From CAXXOK01 sp963666755 (GTDB taxonomy: Bacteria > Bacillota > Clostridia > Christensenellales > Aristaeellaceae): a stretch of 64,000 bases of DNA. Below the pieces are notes generated by a model. It saw only the letters and a program-made list of their open reading frames with translations. It made no database searches and was not told where the DNA came from. This document shows, piece after piece, positions 40,632 to 49,521 of this stretch (position 1 is the first letter of the stretch; each line of letters starts with the position of its first letter). The translations under genes were made by a program, and so were the position numbers. The stretch lies in assembly GCA_963666755.2 (NCBI GenBank), contig CAXXGW010000009.1:124001-188000 (forward strand), given 5' to 3'.

Positions 40632-41718
40632 ACGATGGATCGCCTTGCTGGCGGCGCTGCTGCTGACCCCAGCCCTTGCCCAGGCGCAGGAAGAGTTTGA
40701 GGGCAACGTGGTCGCGGGGGATACCGTGGCGGTTACCGCGCCCTTTGGCGGCACGATCCGGACGGTGGATTTGCAGGAGGGTTCCCTCCTGAACATGGGG
40801 GACGCGATTGCTACCGTGGATACCACCCGTGTGTATGCCCCGGTGGACGGCACCGTGAACGGCATTTTCTGCCAGGCCGGGGATGCGCTGTCCGGGACGA
40901 CGGTGCTCTACCTTTCGCCTGTGAGTAAGTACACCCTAAGCTGCTCCATCGACAAGGCCTATACCTCCATCGATAACCGCTTTGTGCACATTGGGGAGAA
41001 AGTCTATATCAAGTGTGCAGTGGACGGCACCCACAAGGCGGAGGGCATCATCACCGCGGTCAGCGGCACCAAGTACACGGTGCAGACCACGGCGGGCGAG
41101 CTGTATATGGAGGAGACGGTTTACATTTACCGCAGCGACGCCTACACCTACGCCACCCGCATCGGCAGCGGCACCGTGGGCCGCACCGACGCGCTGGCCG
41201 TAACCGGTACGGGCAGCCTGCTTGCGCTGCACGTGCAGGACGGCGACAGTGTGGAGCGCGGCCAGCTGCTGTTTGAAACCGTGGAAGGCAGTCTGGATGC
41301 GCTGAGCACCCAGGGGGATACGATCCTCTCCGACACGCAGGGCGTGGTGGCGGCTGTGAACGTGACGGCCGGGCAGACCGTCTCCAAGGGGGATGTGCTG
41401 CTGACCGTCTACCCGCCCCAGAGCGAGCAGATCGCCTTTACCATTGATGAGGATCTTCTGGGTGCCATCGCCGTGGGCGACCCGGTGAAGATTGTTTTTA
41501 ACTGGAATGAGGACAGCGGAACCGCAGCGCAGGGCACGGTCACCGCCATTTCCTATGTAAGCGACAGCGGGGATACGTCTGTAACGGCTTCGACCTCGGG
41601 GCAGAGCACCAGCGGAACCGGATCTTCCGCGACGCAGTATCTGGGGTATGCCAGCTTTCAGGCGGATGATACCGTGCGCCTGGGGATGAGCGTGACCGTG
41701 ACCACCTTGGACGAATGA
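40621..41718 (+). CDS. exported barrel-sandwich adaptor-like protein, pair B1
   Basis: 365 residues from ATG 40621, overlapping the preceding gene by 11 bases, after AGGAGGAGG. Signal peptide (MWSKRWIALLAALLLTPALAQA) without lipobox. Two biotinyl-lipoyl-like halves are visible: VVAGDTVAVTAPFGGTIRTVDLQ with VYAPVDGTVNGIFCQAGD and LLALHVQDGDSVERGQLLFE with GVVAAVNVTAGQTVSKGD, and a beta-barrel end VRLGMSVTVTTLDE. No membrane anchor, so it would be soluble outside the cell membrane. Paralogue of 47798-48982. Confidence 0.75.
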   Translation: MWSKRWIALLAALLLTPALAQAQEEFEGNVVAGDTVAVTAPFGGTIRTVDLQEGSLLNMGDAIATVDTTRVYAPVDGTVNGIFCQAGDALSGTTVLYLSPVSKYTLSCSIDKAYTSIDNRFVHIGEKVYIKCAVDGTHKAEGIITAVSGTKYTVQTTAGELYMEETVYIYRSDAYTYATRIGSGTVGRTDALAVTGTGSLLALHVQDGDSVERGQLLFETVEGSLDALSTQGDTILSDTQGVVAAVNVTAGQTVSKGDVLLTVYPPQSEQIAFTIDEDLLGAIAVGDPVKIVFNWNEDSGTAAQGTVTAISYVSDSGDTSVTASTSGQSTSGTGSSATQYLGYASFQADDTVRLGMSVTVTTLDE

Positions 41719-41733
41719 TCGGGGGAAATCGGA

Positions 41734-44700
41734 ATGTTGAAGAAGTGCATCGCTTGCATCCTGACACTGTGCCTGGCGGGTTCCATGGCGGCTGCGTGCC
41801 GCGTCGGCAGCTTTGGCGCTGCGGCGGAGACCGTCTCCGACGCTTTGCTGGACGCCGTGGCGGAAACCGTGGTGGAGAATGCGGAGGCGGAAACGGAAGC
41901 GCCGCTGGCCGACACATCGGACGCGGCCCTGACCGCCGAGCCGACCGACGCTGCGCAGACGGAAGTGCCCGCGACCGATCCGGCTGCGACTGCCGACGAG
42001 TCGCAAACCGAGGCGGAGCAGCCGACGGAAGAAGCGCAGCCCGCCGCCGAGGGGGAAACCCCGGTGGGCACCGGCGAAACCGATTTGCAGGACGCGGTGG
42101 CGCAGGCTGCGGAGGAGCTGGCGACCGAACCCGAGGCGCAGGGCGCAGGCCCCGGCTGGGTTCTGGTGGACGGCGCTGCCGTGTATGCCGATATCTATGA
42201 GCTGCTGCGCCTCGCGCGGGAAAACAGCGTTGCCATTACGCTGTGCACCACCGATGTGATCGCGGTACGCGAATATTCGGCGGAGTCGCTGGCTAACTAT
42301 TCGTTTGCCATCGATGCTTCGCTTGCGGAAACGTGCGAGGGCTGCTCCGTCATGGCGACGGCGTATAACCCGCGCGGCACTACCGCCGAGGATACCGCCT
42401 ACCTGTGGATCGGCACCCCCGACGAGCTGCGCAGCGCAGCGGATGTGCTGGGCGATCAGGTGCAAATTGATGACGATGAGGCAGACCAGCTGCAGGTGGA
42501 TGTGCAGGTGACCGCCGCGGAATATGTCGCGGATGCCGCCTGCACGCCGACCTTTACGCTGGCAGCAATCCCGGAGCTGACCGAGGGCATGGTCTTTGGC
42601 GTAACCGTGGATGACGCGGCCGCACAGGCGCTGGAAGGCAATGTCTGCACGCCCTCGGCCTCGGGCACTTACCGCTTTGTGGCGCTGGACGCAGCGGGCA
42701 ACGTCGTGGGTCGCTCCAACCCCTACCCCGTGCTGTACGGCACCGCGGATGCCGCTGTAACCGACGCGGTGGCACAGGCGGCCGCCGACGGGGATACCGG
42801 GGAGGAAACGACCAGCGAAAGCGGCGAAGCGGATACCGCCGAAACAGAAGCCCCGGTACTGCTGACCGAAGAAAGCCTGCTGGGCGCCGTATCCCTGATG
42901 GCGACCATGGAAGCGGCGGCCGACCCCTACCTGACCGTGGACGCCACCGATTATCAGGACAGTGTGGAAAGCAGCATTACGCCGACCTTCACGCTTTCCG
43001 GCACGCTGAGCGGCGAGGGCTACAGCTACGGCATTTCCATCAACGGCGGGCGCATCGTGAACCTGATCAGCAACCCTTACGCCCCCACCGAGAGCGGGGA
43101 GTATACCTACGTGTTTTACCTGCTGAATGCCGCGGGCGATGTGGTGGATTACTCCGGCGAATATCATGTGATTCTGAATTATACCGACGCCGCCCTGAGC
43201 AATGAGGCGTACATGACGGTGGACGGCGAAACCCGTTACGGCACGCTGGCCTCGCTGCTGCGGCAGGCGGCGGGCAGCGGCACCGTTACCCTGCTGACCG
43301 GCCGGACGCTGAGCATCAGCGACGCGTCGCTGCTGGACGGGGTCACCCTGCACGCCGACCCGGACACCTTTGGCAGCACCGCAACGGTGGAAGTATCCGA
43401 CACCAGCCCCGACGGGGAAACCGGCGCGACCTACATCTGGGTGGGCGAGGAACTGGACGAGACGCCTTTCCTGCTGCTGGCCGCGGCCAGCAGCCCCGCC
43501 TTCACCATTGACAGCGTATCCATCGGCGGCCGCACGCTCAGCCCCTACCTGTGGGTAAACGGCACGGATGCCATCCACTTTACGATTACCGACCCGACCG
43601 CAGGCAACACCTACACTTATGAGGTTTCTACCGACGGCGGCAGCTCCTACAGCACTTTTGCCGAGGGCGGCACGCTGGGCAGCCTTACACCCGCGCTTTC
43701 CAACGGCGGCACGTATGATGTGGTGTTCCGCCTGACCGATCAGGACGACCCCTCCAATGTGAGCACGGCAAGCTACATCCTCAAGTACGATAACCAGAGC
43801 CCCATCCTGATCTGCAAGGCGGGCACGGACAATACGCTGGGCTTCTTTGCGGGGGACGCGATCAGCGGCTTTGCGACGGACGGCTCCATGCCGAACGTGA
43901 CTTTCGGGGCCATGAGCAACCCCATTGCCTGGTCGGCATCGCTCAGCGCCCTGGGGCAGAACGTGTACACTTACTCCGTGCAGTACAAGGGCTCGGGCAC
44001 CATCCCCGCCAACACCCTTGGCGTGCGGGACCTTGCCAACAACGTGGCGGTCTGGGGCACGGACATTACCATTGAAGAAACCAAAGCCGCGGCCGCGCAG
44101 ACTGCCACCACCACCGCGCGCAGCAGCAGCAGCGGCACCAGCCGCACCGTGTACCACGCGGCATCGACCTACACCACCGTAACCGCCTACAACGGCGTGC
44201 AGCTGGTGGTGGATACCGGCGCCATGCAGACCCTGACCATCGGCGAGCAGACGCTGGACCTCTCCCTTTCGCTGGAGGGGAACGCGCAGGCGGATACGGG
44301 CAGCGTCCCGCAATTCCACGCCAAGTTTACCAACTGGAGCAAGACTGCAAGCGACAGCGAGGATACCGTGGATACGCTGGTGCTGAGCGCAGCGGACGCG
44401 ACCACCGCGGAGAACGGCGACTATTGCTGGACGTTTGACGGTTCGGTCAACCGGAAGCTGGCGGCCAGCGGCATCGACTATATGGTGTTTAACGTGGGCG
44501 ACAACGCGGTGGCGATATCCACGGCGGGCTTTACCGCGGGCATTCGCTACAACATGTACCGCGCCAGCGGTCTGGCCAGCGGCGAGTTTGTCTACAGCGT
44601 GCGCATGGCGGCGGATACGGCCGCCGGATCGACCCCCAGCATTACCGTGAGCGTGGATGGGCAGACGTACGCCTTAAACAGCGACCAGAATGGGGATTTC

Positions 44701-44793
44701 TATTACTATAATGTGTACAGCGGCTCGCTGGACATGCTGGAGCAACCCTTCGGCCAGGCTGGCACGCAAACCAGCCAGAATCAGCAGGGATGA
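41734..44793 (+). CDS. 1019-residue exported protein with Ig-like and acidic regions
   Basis: Not assignable to a named family. Start ATG 41734. Signal peptide MLKKCIACILTLCLAGSMAAAC; the last Cys could be lipidated (AAAC is a poor lipobox). Residues about 30-140 are Glu/Ala/Thr-rich and disordered; then WVLVDGAAVYADIYELLRLARENS and later EAYMTVDGETRYGTLASLLRQAAGSGTVTL form two related modules; between and after them are Ig/fibronectin-like strand patterns (TPTFTLSGTLSGEGYSYGISING, YVFYLLNAAGDVVDYSG, VFRLTDQDDPSNVSTASYILKYD). The C-terminal third is Ser/Thr-rich. It lies inside the exporter operon, so it may be a surface partner or a substrate of the exporter. Confidence 0.8.
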   Translation: MLKKCIACILTLCLAGSMAAACRVGSFGAAAETVSDALLDAVAETVVENAEAETEAPLADTSDAALTAEPTDAAQTEVPATDPAATADESQTEAEQPTEEAQPAAEGETPVGTGETDLQDAVAQAAEELATEPEAQGAGPGWVLVDGAAVYADIYELLRLARENSVAITLCTTDVIAVREYSAESLANYSFAIDASLAETCEGCSVMATAYNPRGTTAEDTAYLWIGTPDELRSAADVLGDQVQIDDDEADQLQVDVQVTAAEYVADAACTPTFTLAAIPELTEGMVFGVTVDDAAAQALEGNVCTPSASGTYRFVALDAAGNVVGRSNPYPVLYGTADAAVTDAVAQAAADGDTGEETTSESGEADTAETEAPVLLTEESLLGAVSLMATMEAAADPYLTVDATDYQDSVESSITPTFTLSGTLSGEGYSYGISINGGRIVNLISNPYAPTESGEYTYVFYLLNAAGDVVDYSGEYHVILNYTDAALSNEAYMTVDGETRYGTLASLLRQAAGSGTVTLLTGRTLSISDASLLDGVTLHADPDTFGSTATVEVSDTSPDGETGATYIWVGEELDETPFLLLAAASSPAFTIDSVSIGGRTLSPYLWVNGTDAIHFTITDPTAGNTYTYEVSTDGGSSYSTFAEGGTLGSLTPALSNGGTYDVVFRLTDQDDPSNVSTASYILKYDNQSPILICKAGTDNTLGFFAGDAISGFATDGSMPNVTFGAMSNPIAWSASLSALGQNVYTYSVQYKGSGTIPANTLGVRDLANNVAVWGTDITIEETKAAAAQTATTTARSSSSGTSRTVYHAASTYTTVTAYNGVQLVVDTGAMQTLTIGEQTLDLSLSLEGNAQADTGSVPQFHAKFTNWSKTASDSEDTVDTLVLSAADATTAENGDYCWTFDGSVNRKLAASGIDYMVFNVGDNAVAISTAGFTAGIRYNMYRASGLASGEFVYSVRMAADTAAGSTPSITVSVDGQTYALNSDQNGDFYYYNVYSGSLDMLEQPFGQAGTQTSQNQQG

Positions 44794-44804
44794 GGTGCGT
44801 GAAC

Positions 44805-45842
44805 ATGATGGAAGCGGACAAGAATAAAGCCCTCCGGAAAAAGAAACGCGCCCGGCGCAGGAAAAAGCTGATCGGCTGGGGCATCCTGCTGTTGCTGCTG
44901 GCCGGGGCGTTCTGGCTGTTCGTGCTGCCCGGCCTCAAGGCGGGCGCCACCACCACCTACAGCAGCTACACCGCAACCAAGGGCACCATCAGCAATTCGA
45001 TGTCCTTCAGCGGGACCATCAGCGTTGTAAATGACGAAACCCTGACCGCCGAAGCGGCCGCCACGGTGCGCAAAATTTATGTAACCGAGGGGCAGAGCGT
45101 GACCACCGGGGAAAAGCTGATGCGCCTTTCCGACGGCGAGCTGCTGCGCGCCAGCTTCGACGGCGAAGTGAACGAGATTTCCGTAGCCGAGGAAGACGAC
45201 GTGGCCGCCAACGCGAGCCTGATTGAGATTGTGGATTTCAGCAACCTCAAGGTGAGCATGCGCGTGGACGAATATTCCGTTGCCAAGGTCAGCGCCGGGC
45301 TGGCCTGCACAGTCAAGGTGACGGCGCTGGATAAATCGTTTGACAGCACCATTACGCACATCAACCGCATCCCTGCCGGCGGCAACAGCACCGCCTACTA
45401 CACCGTTACGGCTGAGTTTTCCGGCACGGACAGCGTTCTGCCCGGCATGCAGGTGACCGTGACCATCCCCGAGGAGGAGGCGGACAACGTTGTGATCCTG
45501 AACCGCGACGCGCTCAGCTTCGGCCGCGGCAACAGCGCCTACGTGCTTATGAAGAATGACGCCGGCGACATGGAGGAGGTTTCCGTCGAGCTGGGCGTGG
45601 AAAACGACAGCTTTGTGGAAATCAAGAGCGGCCTGAGCGAGGGCGACGTGGTGTACGTGGTGGTGGAAAACAGCGATGCGAGCACCGGCGGGCTGGCCAG
45701 CCTGTTCAGCTCCCTGACGGGCGGCACCACACAGCAGAGCCAGAGCAGCAGCACTGGCGGCATGCCCAGCGGTTTTAGCGGCCCCGGCGGCGGCGATATG
45801 CCCAGCGGCGGCAATTTCGGGGGCGGCCCGAACTCGCGCTAA
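44805..45842 (+). CDS. membrane-fusion (HlyD/MacA-like) adaptor, anchored, pair A2
   Basis: 345 residues. Start taken as ATG 44805, seven bases after TGAGGTG; an in-frame ATG at 44790 overlaps the previous stop and lacks a site. Very basic N-terminus (KALRKKKRARRRKKL), one membrane helix (IGWGILLLLLAGAFWLFVLPGL), lipoyl-like half LTAEAAATVRKIYVTEGQSVTTGEKLM and FDGEVNEISVAEEDDVAANASL, barrel with VLPGMQVTVTIPEEEADNVVIL, and the end VEIKSGLSEGDVVYVVVENS, followed by a Gly/Ser/Met-rich tail. Stands directly before the ATPase and is the likely true partner of the MacB-type permease. Confidence 0.88.
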   Translation: MMEADKNKALRKKKRARRRKKLIGWGILLLLLAGAFWLFVLPGLKAGATTTYSSYTATKGTISNSMSFSGTISVVNDETLTAEAAATVRKIYVTEGQSVTTGEKLMRLSDGELLRASFDGEVNEISVAEEDDVAANASLIEIVDFSNLKVSMRVDEYSVAKVSAGLACTVKVTALDKSFDSTITHINRIPAGGNSTAYYTVTAEFSGTDSVLPGMQVTVTIPEEEADNVVILNRDALSFGRGNSAYVLMKNDAGDMEEVSVELGVENDSFVEIKSGLSEGDVVYVVVENSDASTGGLASLFSSLTGGTTQQSQSSSTGGMPSGFSGPGGGDMPSGGNFGGGPNSR

Positions 45843-45858
45843 AGGAAAGGGAACGCAC

Positions 45859-46563
45859 ATGAGCGAACAACAGGAAATCTTCTTCCGGATGCGCGAAATC
45901 GTGAAGAAATACGCGCTGGGGGAGGAGGAGACGACGATCCTCAAGGGCATCAGCCTGGATATCAACCGGGGGGAATACCTGTCGGTGCTGGGGCCTTCGG
46001 GCAGCGGCAAATCGACGCTGATGAACATCATCGGGTGTCTGGATAAGCCAACCTCCGGCGAGTATATCCTCAACGGGAGCCTGATTGACGATCTGGACGA
46101 GAAGGAACTGGCGCGCATCCGCAGCCGGGAGGTGGGGTTCATTTTCCAGAACTCGCAGATGCTGCCCAAGCTGGACGCGCTCAAGAACGTCGAGTTGCCG
46201 CTGATCTACGCCGGGGTGCGCCCGCGGGAGCGCGCGCGCCGGGCCGAGGAGATGCTTACCAAAGTGGGCCTGAAGGATCGGCTGCACCATAAACCCAACA
46301 TGCTTTCGGGCGGCCAGCAGCAGCGCGTGGCGATTGCGCGCGCGCTGGTGACCCACCCCACGCTGCTGCTGGCGGACGAGCCGACCGGCGCGCTGGACCA
46401 GACCACCGGCCAGCAGATCATGGAGCTGTTTAAGCAGCTCAATGAGGATGGCAACACCATTATCATGATCACGCATGATTTGAAGGTGGCCCGCCACGCA
46501 AGGCGCATCGTGAACATCATCGACGGCGAACTGACCGAGGTGGAGGAGGCGAAATTCGCGTGA
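45859..46563 (+). CDS. ABC transporter ATPase, MacB/LolD type
   Basis: 234 residues from ATG 45859 after AAAGGGAA. Walker A GPSGSGKSTLMNIIGCLDKPTSGEY, Q loop VGFIFQNSQMLPKLDALKNVELPLIYAG, signature LSGGQQQRVAIARAL, Walker B LLLADEPTGALD and switch His in MITHD; this wording is specific to the MacB/LolD/FtsE-like exporter ATPases. The stop overlaps the permease GTG start by four bases. Supplies ATP hydrolysis for mechanotransmission by the permease. Confidence 0.95.
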   Translation: MSEQQEIFFRMREIVKKYALGEEETTILKGISLDINRGEYLSVLGPSGSGKSTLMNIIGCLDKPTSGEYILNGSLIDDLDEKELARIRSREVGFIFQNSQMLPKLDALKNVELPLIYAGVRPRERARRAEEMLTKVGLKDRLHHKPNMLSGGQQQRVAIARALVTHPTLLLADEPTGALDQTTGQQIMELFKQLNEDGNTIIMITHDLKVARHARRIVNIIDGELTEVEEAKFA

Positions 46564-47777
46564 AAGGCTTGCTGCACCGCATCGCGGGTGGGTTTTACAT
46601 GCTGGTGGAAAGCGTGGGCATGTCGGTGGCCAACATCACGCAAAACCGCCTGCGCTCCTTCCTGACCATTCTGGGCATCATGATCGGCGTTACGGCGGTC
46701 ATTGCCCTGATTACAACGGTGTCGGGGGTTTCCAACTCCATTTCGGACTCGTTTACCTCCATGGGCGCGGGTACGATGACGGTGTCGGTTACCGGCACGG
46801 ATATGCAGGCGGGCCTGACCACCGCCAATCTGGATGAAATTGCCGCGCTGGATCACGTATCCGGCGTGACGCCCGGCGTAACGGCCACTGTGCGCGTGGC
46901 GCGCGGCAGCGTGTCGGAAACCGACATCAGCGTTGCGGGCAAGAACGATTACGCCTTTCGCACCGCAGACCTGGTAGGCCGCGGCCGCGCGCTCAACCCG
47001 CTGGACATGGATAATATGGAGCGCGTGTGCCTGATCGACCAGGACATGGTGGATGAGTTCTTCTACGGGGTGGACCCGATTGGGGAAACGCTGTACCTGA
47101 ACAACCTGCGCTTTACGGTGGTGGGCATCACCGCCGATGCGGAGGGGGAATCCGTATCCGAAATGCTCAGCGGGGAAAGCGACATTCTGGCGCCTTACAC
47201 CACCGTGCTCAAGATGAACAACGAAACGCTGGTCACCTCCGTGACCGTGTACATTGACGATGCCAACGCTTCCACCAGCGTGAAAACGGCGCTGGGCAAC
47301 TACCTGGATTCGCTTTTCAGCTATGAGGACGATACCTATGAAATTACCACCATGGACAGCATTCAGGAAACGATGGACAGCATGCTGAGCATGATGAGCG
47401 CACTGCTGGGCGGCATCGCCTCCATATCGCTGATCGTGGGCGGCATCGGCATCATGAACATGATGCTGACCAGCGTGACCGAGCGCACCGTGGAAATCGG
47501 CCTTAAAAAGGCCATCGGCGCGGAGCCGCTGCAAATCCAGATTCAATTCCTGATCGAGGCGTTCCTGCTGTCGATGATCGGCGGCATCATGGGGGTGGCG
47601 CTGGGCATCGCGCTGTCGGCCATCCTCTGCCATGTCATGGGCACGACCTTCTCCGTTTCTTACGGGGCCATAGCGCTGGGCGTGGGCTTCTCGGCGGCGG
47701 TGGGCATCGTGTTCGGGTGGTCGCCCGCCCGCAAAGCCAGCAACCTGAGCCCCATCGACGCGCTGCGCCGGATGTGA
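46560..47777 (+). CDS. ABC transporter permease, MacB/FtsX type
   Basis: 405 residues from GTG 46560 (overlaps the ATPase stop). Membrane helix at about 34-56 (LRSFLTILGIMIGVTAVIALITTVSG), a large extracellular MacB_PCD domain of about 220 residues, then three helices (LLGGIASISLIVGGIGIMNMMLTSV, AFLLSMIGGIMGVALGIALSAI, YGAIALGVGFSAAVGIVFGW) and the classical end SPARKASNLSPIDALRRM. The motif SVTERTVEIGLKKAIGA is the conserved cytoplasmic coupling loop. MacB exports peptides, macrolides or siderophores; the substrate here is unknown. Confidence 0.95.
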   Translation: MKGLLHRIAGGFYMLVESVGMSVANITQNRLRSFLTILGIMIGVTAVIALITTVSGVSNSISDSFTSMGAGTMTVSVTGTDMQAGLTTANLDEIAALDHVSGVTPGVTATVRVARGSVSETDISVAGKNDYAFRTADLVGRGRALNPLDMDNMERVCLIDQDMVDEFFYGVDPIGETLYLNNLRFTVVGITADAEGESVSEMLSGESDILAPYTTVLKMNNETLVTSVTVYIDDANASTSVKTALGNYLDSLFSYEDDTYEITTMDSIQETMDSMLSMMSALLGGIASISLIVGGIGIMNMMLTSVTERTVEIGLKKAIGAEPLQIQIQFLIEAFLLSMIGGIMGVALGIALSAILCHVMGTTFSVSYGAIALGVGFSAAVGIVFGWSPARKASNLSPIDALRRM

Positions 47778-47797
47778 ACCGTAAGGAGGAAACCCCT

Positions 47798-48982
47798 ATG
47801 CGTCTGAAACGGAACCTTGCGCTGGCCTGCGTGCTGCTGCTGGCGCTGCCCCTGAGCACAGCCGCGGCCGAAACCACTTTTAACGGCACCGTGGTTGCCG
47901 GTGAAACGCTGTGCGTAACCGCGCCTTTTGGCGGGCTGGTGGCCGCCAGCCCCCTGCGCGTGGGCGATGAACTGGCGGAAGGCGACCTGATTGCCACCAT
48001 CCAGACCACGAAGGTGTACGCGCCGACGGACGGCGTAATCACCGGCGTGTTCGGACAGCCCGGCGATACGGTATCCGACGTGGCGGATCGGATGGGCGCG
48101 GTGCTCTATATCGCGCCAACCAGCCAGTACAGCATCACGGCGGATATCCAGTATGCCTACAACAACAGCGATAATAAGTACGTGCATACCGGCGAAACCG
48201 TGTATATCCACAGCTATAGCTCCAGCTACGACCATGACGCGGTCGGCACCATCACCGCGGCCAACGGCACCACCTACACGGTGGAATCGACCGAGGGCGA
48301 GCTGCTGATCGGCGAAACCGTGCAGATTTACCGCGACCCGGACTATACGGCTTCCAGCCGCATTGGCCGGGGTACGGTCAGCCGTACGGCGGAGGTGGCC
48401 GTGGGCGGCAGCAGTGAAAGCACCGGCGGCTCGGGCTCGACGGGCAGCTCCGGCAGCAGCGAAGCCAGCCTGCTTGCGCTGCACGTGCAGGACGGCGATG
48501 CCGTGACGCGCGGCCAGCTGCTGTATGAAACGGTTACCGGCCCGCTGGACGGGCTGTATGCCGCCGGAAACCAGATTGTGGCGGAAATGGACGGCGTGGT
48601 GGCCTCGGTGTCGGTATCGACCGGCAAGACCATCGCCAAGGGCGACACGCTGCTGACCCTCTACCCGCGCGATCATATGCAGATTGAGCTGGACATTGAC
48701 GAGTACGATTTGACGGACATCCATGAGGGCGACCGGTTGAGCCTTGCCTTTAACTATGACGATTCCGGCGCGAGCGACACGGTCGGCACGGTGGCGATGA
48801 TCAGCCACGTGAGCGCGGGCACGGACGATTCGGACGCGACGTATAAGGCTTATGTGGACTTTACCCCGGCGGACGCGGTGCGTCTGGGCATGGGGGTTAC
48901 GGCCACGCCGCTGGATGAGGGCGGCCAAACCGCGACGCAGGCGGAACCGGCCGAAGCGACAGAAGAAGCTGTAGGGGAATAG
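47798..48982 (+). CDS. exported barrel-sandwich adaptor-like protein, pair B2
   Basis: 394 residues from ATG 47798 after TAAGGAGG. Signal peptide (MRLKRNLALACVLLLALPLSTAAA) without a lipobox Cys at the cut. Same plan as 40621-41718: FNGTVVAGETLCVTAPFGGLVAAS, VYAPTDGVITGVFGQPGD, a Ser/Gly linker, LLALHVQDGDAVTRGQLLYE, MDGVVASVSVSTGKTIAKGD and a final barrel. The phrase LLALHVQDGD is shared word for word with the other pair-B protein, showing recent duplication. Ends the operon; repeat family B copy 3 begins nine bases after its stop. Confidence 0.75.
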   Translation: MRLKRNLALACVLLLALPLSTAAAETTFNGTVVAGETLCVTAPFGGLVAASPLRVGDELAEGDLIATIQTTKVYAPTDGVITGVFGQPGDTVSDVADRMGAVLYIAPTSQYSITADIQYAYNNSDNKYVHTGETVYIHSYSSSYDHDAVGTITAANGTTYTVESTEGELLIGETVQIYRDPDYTASSRIGRGTVSRTAEVAVGGSSESTGGSGSTGSSGSSEASLLALHVQDGDAVTRGQLLYETVTGPLDGLYAAGNQIVAEMDGVVASVSVSTGKTIAKGDTLLTLYPRDHMQIELDIDEYDLTDIHEGDRLSLAFNYDDSGASDTVGTVAMISHVSAGTDDSDATYKAYVDFTPADAVRLGMGVTATPLDEGGQTATQAEPAEATEEAVGE

Positions 48983-48990
48983 AAAAAAGT

Positions 48991-49219
48991 GGAGGTGCAG
49001 AAGGCACTGCCTCCTGCCGTGGTTTGGGGCGCCGAAGGGAAGCGTGCGGCCGGTGGCCGCTTCGCCGCAGGCGAAAGCGACCCGCAGGCGGGGCGTGAAA
49101 CGAGCAGGAAAACGTCAGTGCAGCCTGCGATGCTTGAACGCCCGGATGAGCCCAAAAGCCCCCGCGTCGCAGCGGCTAAATGAGCGAGCGAACAGCCCGA
49201 AGGGCTATGAGGCGAGCGG
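48991..49219 (+). repeat. about 230-bp 3'-end repeat (family B), copy 3
   Basis: Same order as the copies at 36483 and 36755. The final hairpin has changed on both arms, AGCCC-GAA-GGGCT in place of AGCGCC-GCA-GGCGCT, between the kept flanks GCGAACAGC and GCTATGAGGCG. Begins nine bases after the operon's last stop. The following 49220-49392 shows no gene. Confidence 0.85.
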
Positions 49220-49392
49220 CTTAACCCATGGCAAGTATAGAGAACCCAACATTGGCGGAACCCCGCAAGGGCGGGAGCCTTTGCGGGCTTTGGAACACAA
49301 TAGCCGCTTAGCTGCAGCGCAGCTCCCCGAGTGCGCGCGCAGCCTCACAGGCAAAAACAAATCACTGCACCTCTTGCCGCACAACACAAAGC

Positions 49393-49427
49393 AAAGAGCC
49401 CGGAGCATTCGCTCCGGGCTCTTTGTG
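49393..49427 (+). terminator. terminator of the export operon
   Basis: AAAGAGCCCGGAGC (49393-49406) and GCTCCGGGCTCTTT (49411-49424): 14-bp perfect stem, ATTC loop, TTTGT after. Confidence 0.8.
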
Positions 49428-49521
49428 ATCTACACTATCTTTCCCCCAACGGGAGCGGATTGAACGCAAACAACGGCCCCCGCCACAAACGTATGCGGAA
49501 GCCGCTGCCCGGTTGCGTACC

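Noticed and set aside
40936..44319. 1127-codon open frame on the minus strand
   Set aside because: It is the shadow of the plus-strand adaptor and 1019-residue genes; G+C-rich codon use keeps the opposite strand free of stops. The translation is His/Arg/Gly/Val-rich without any fold.
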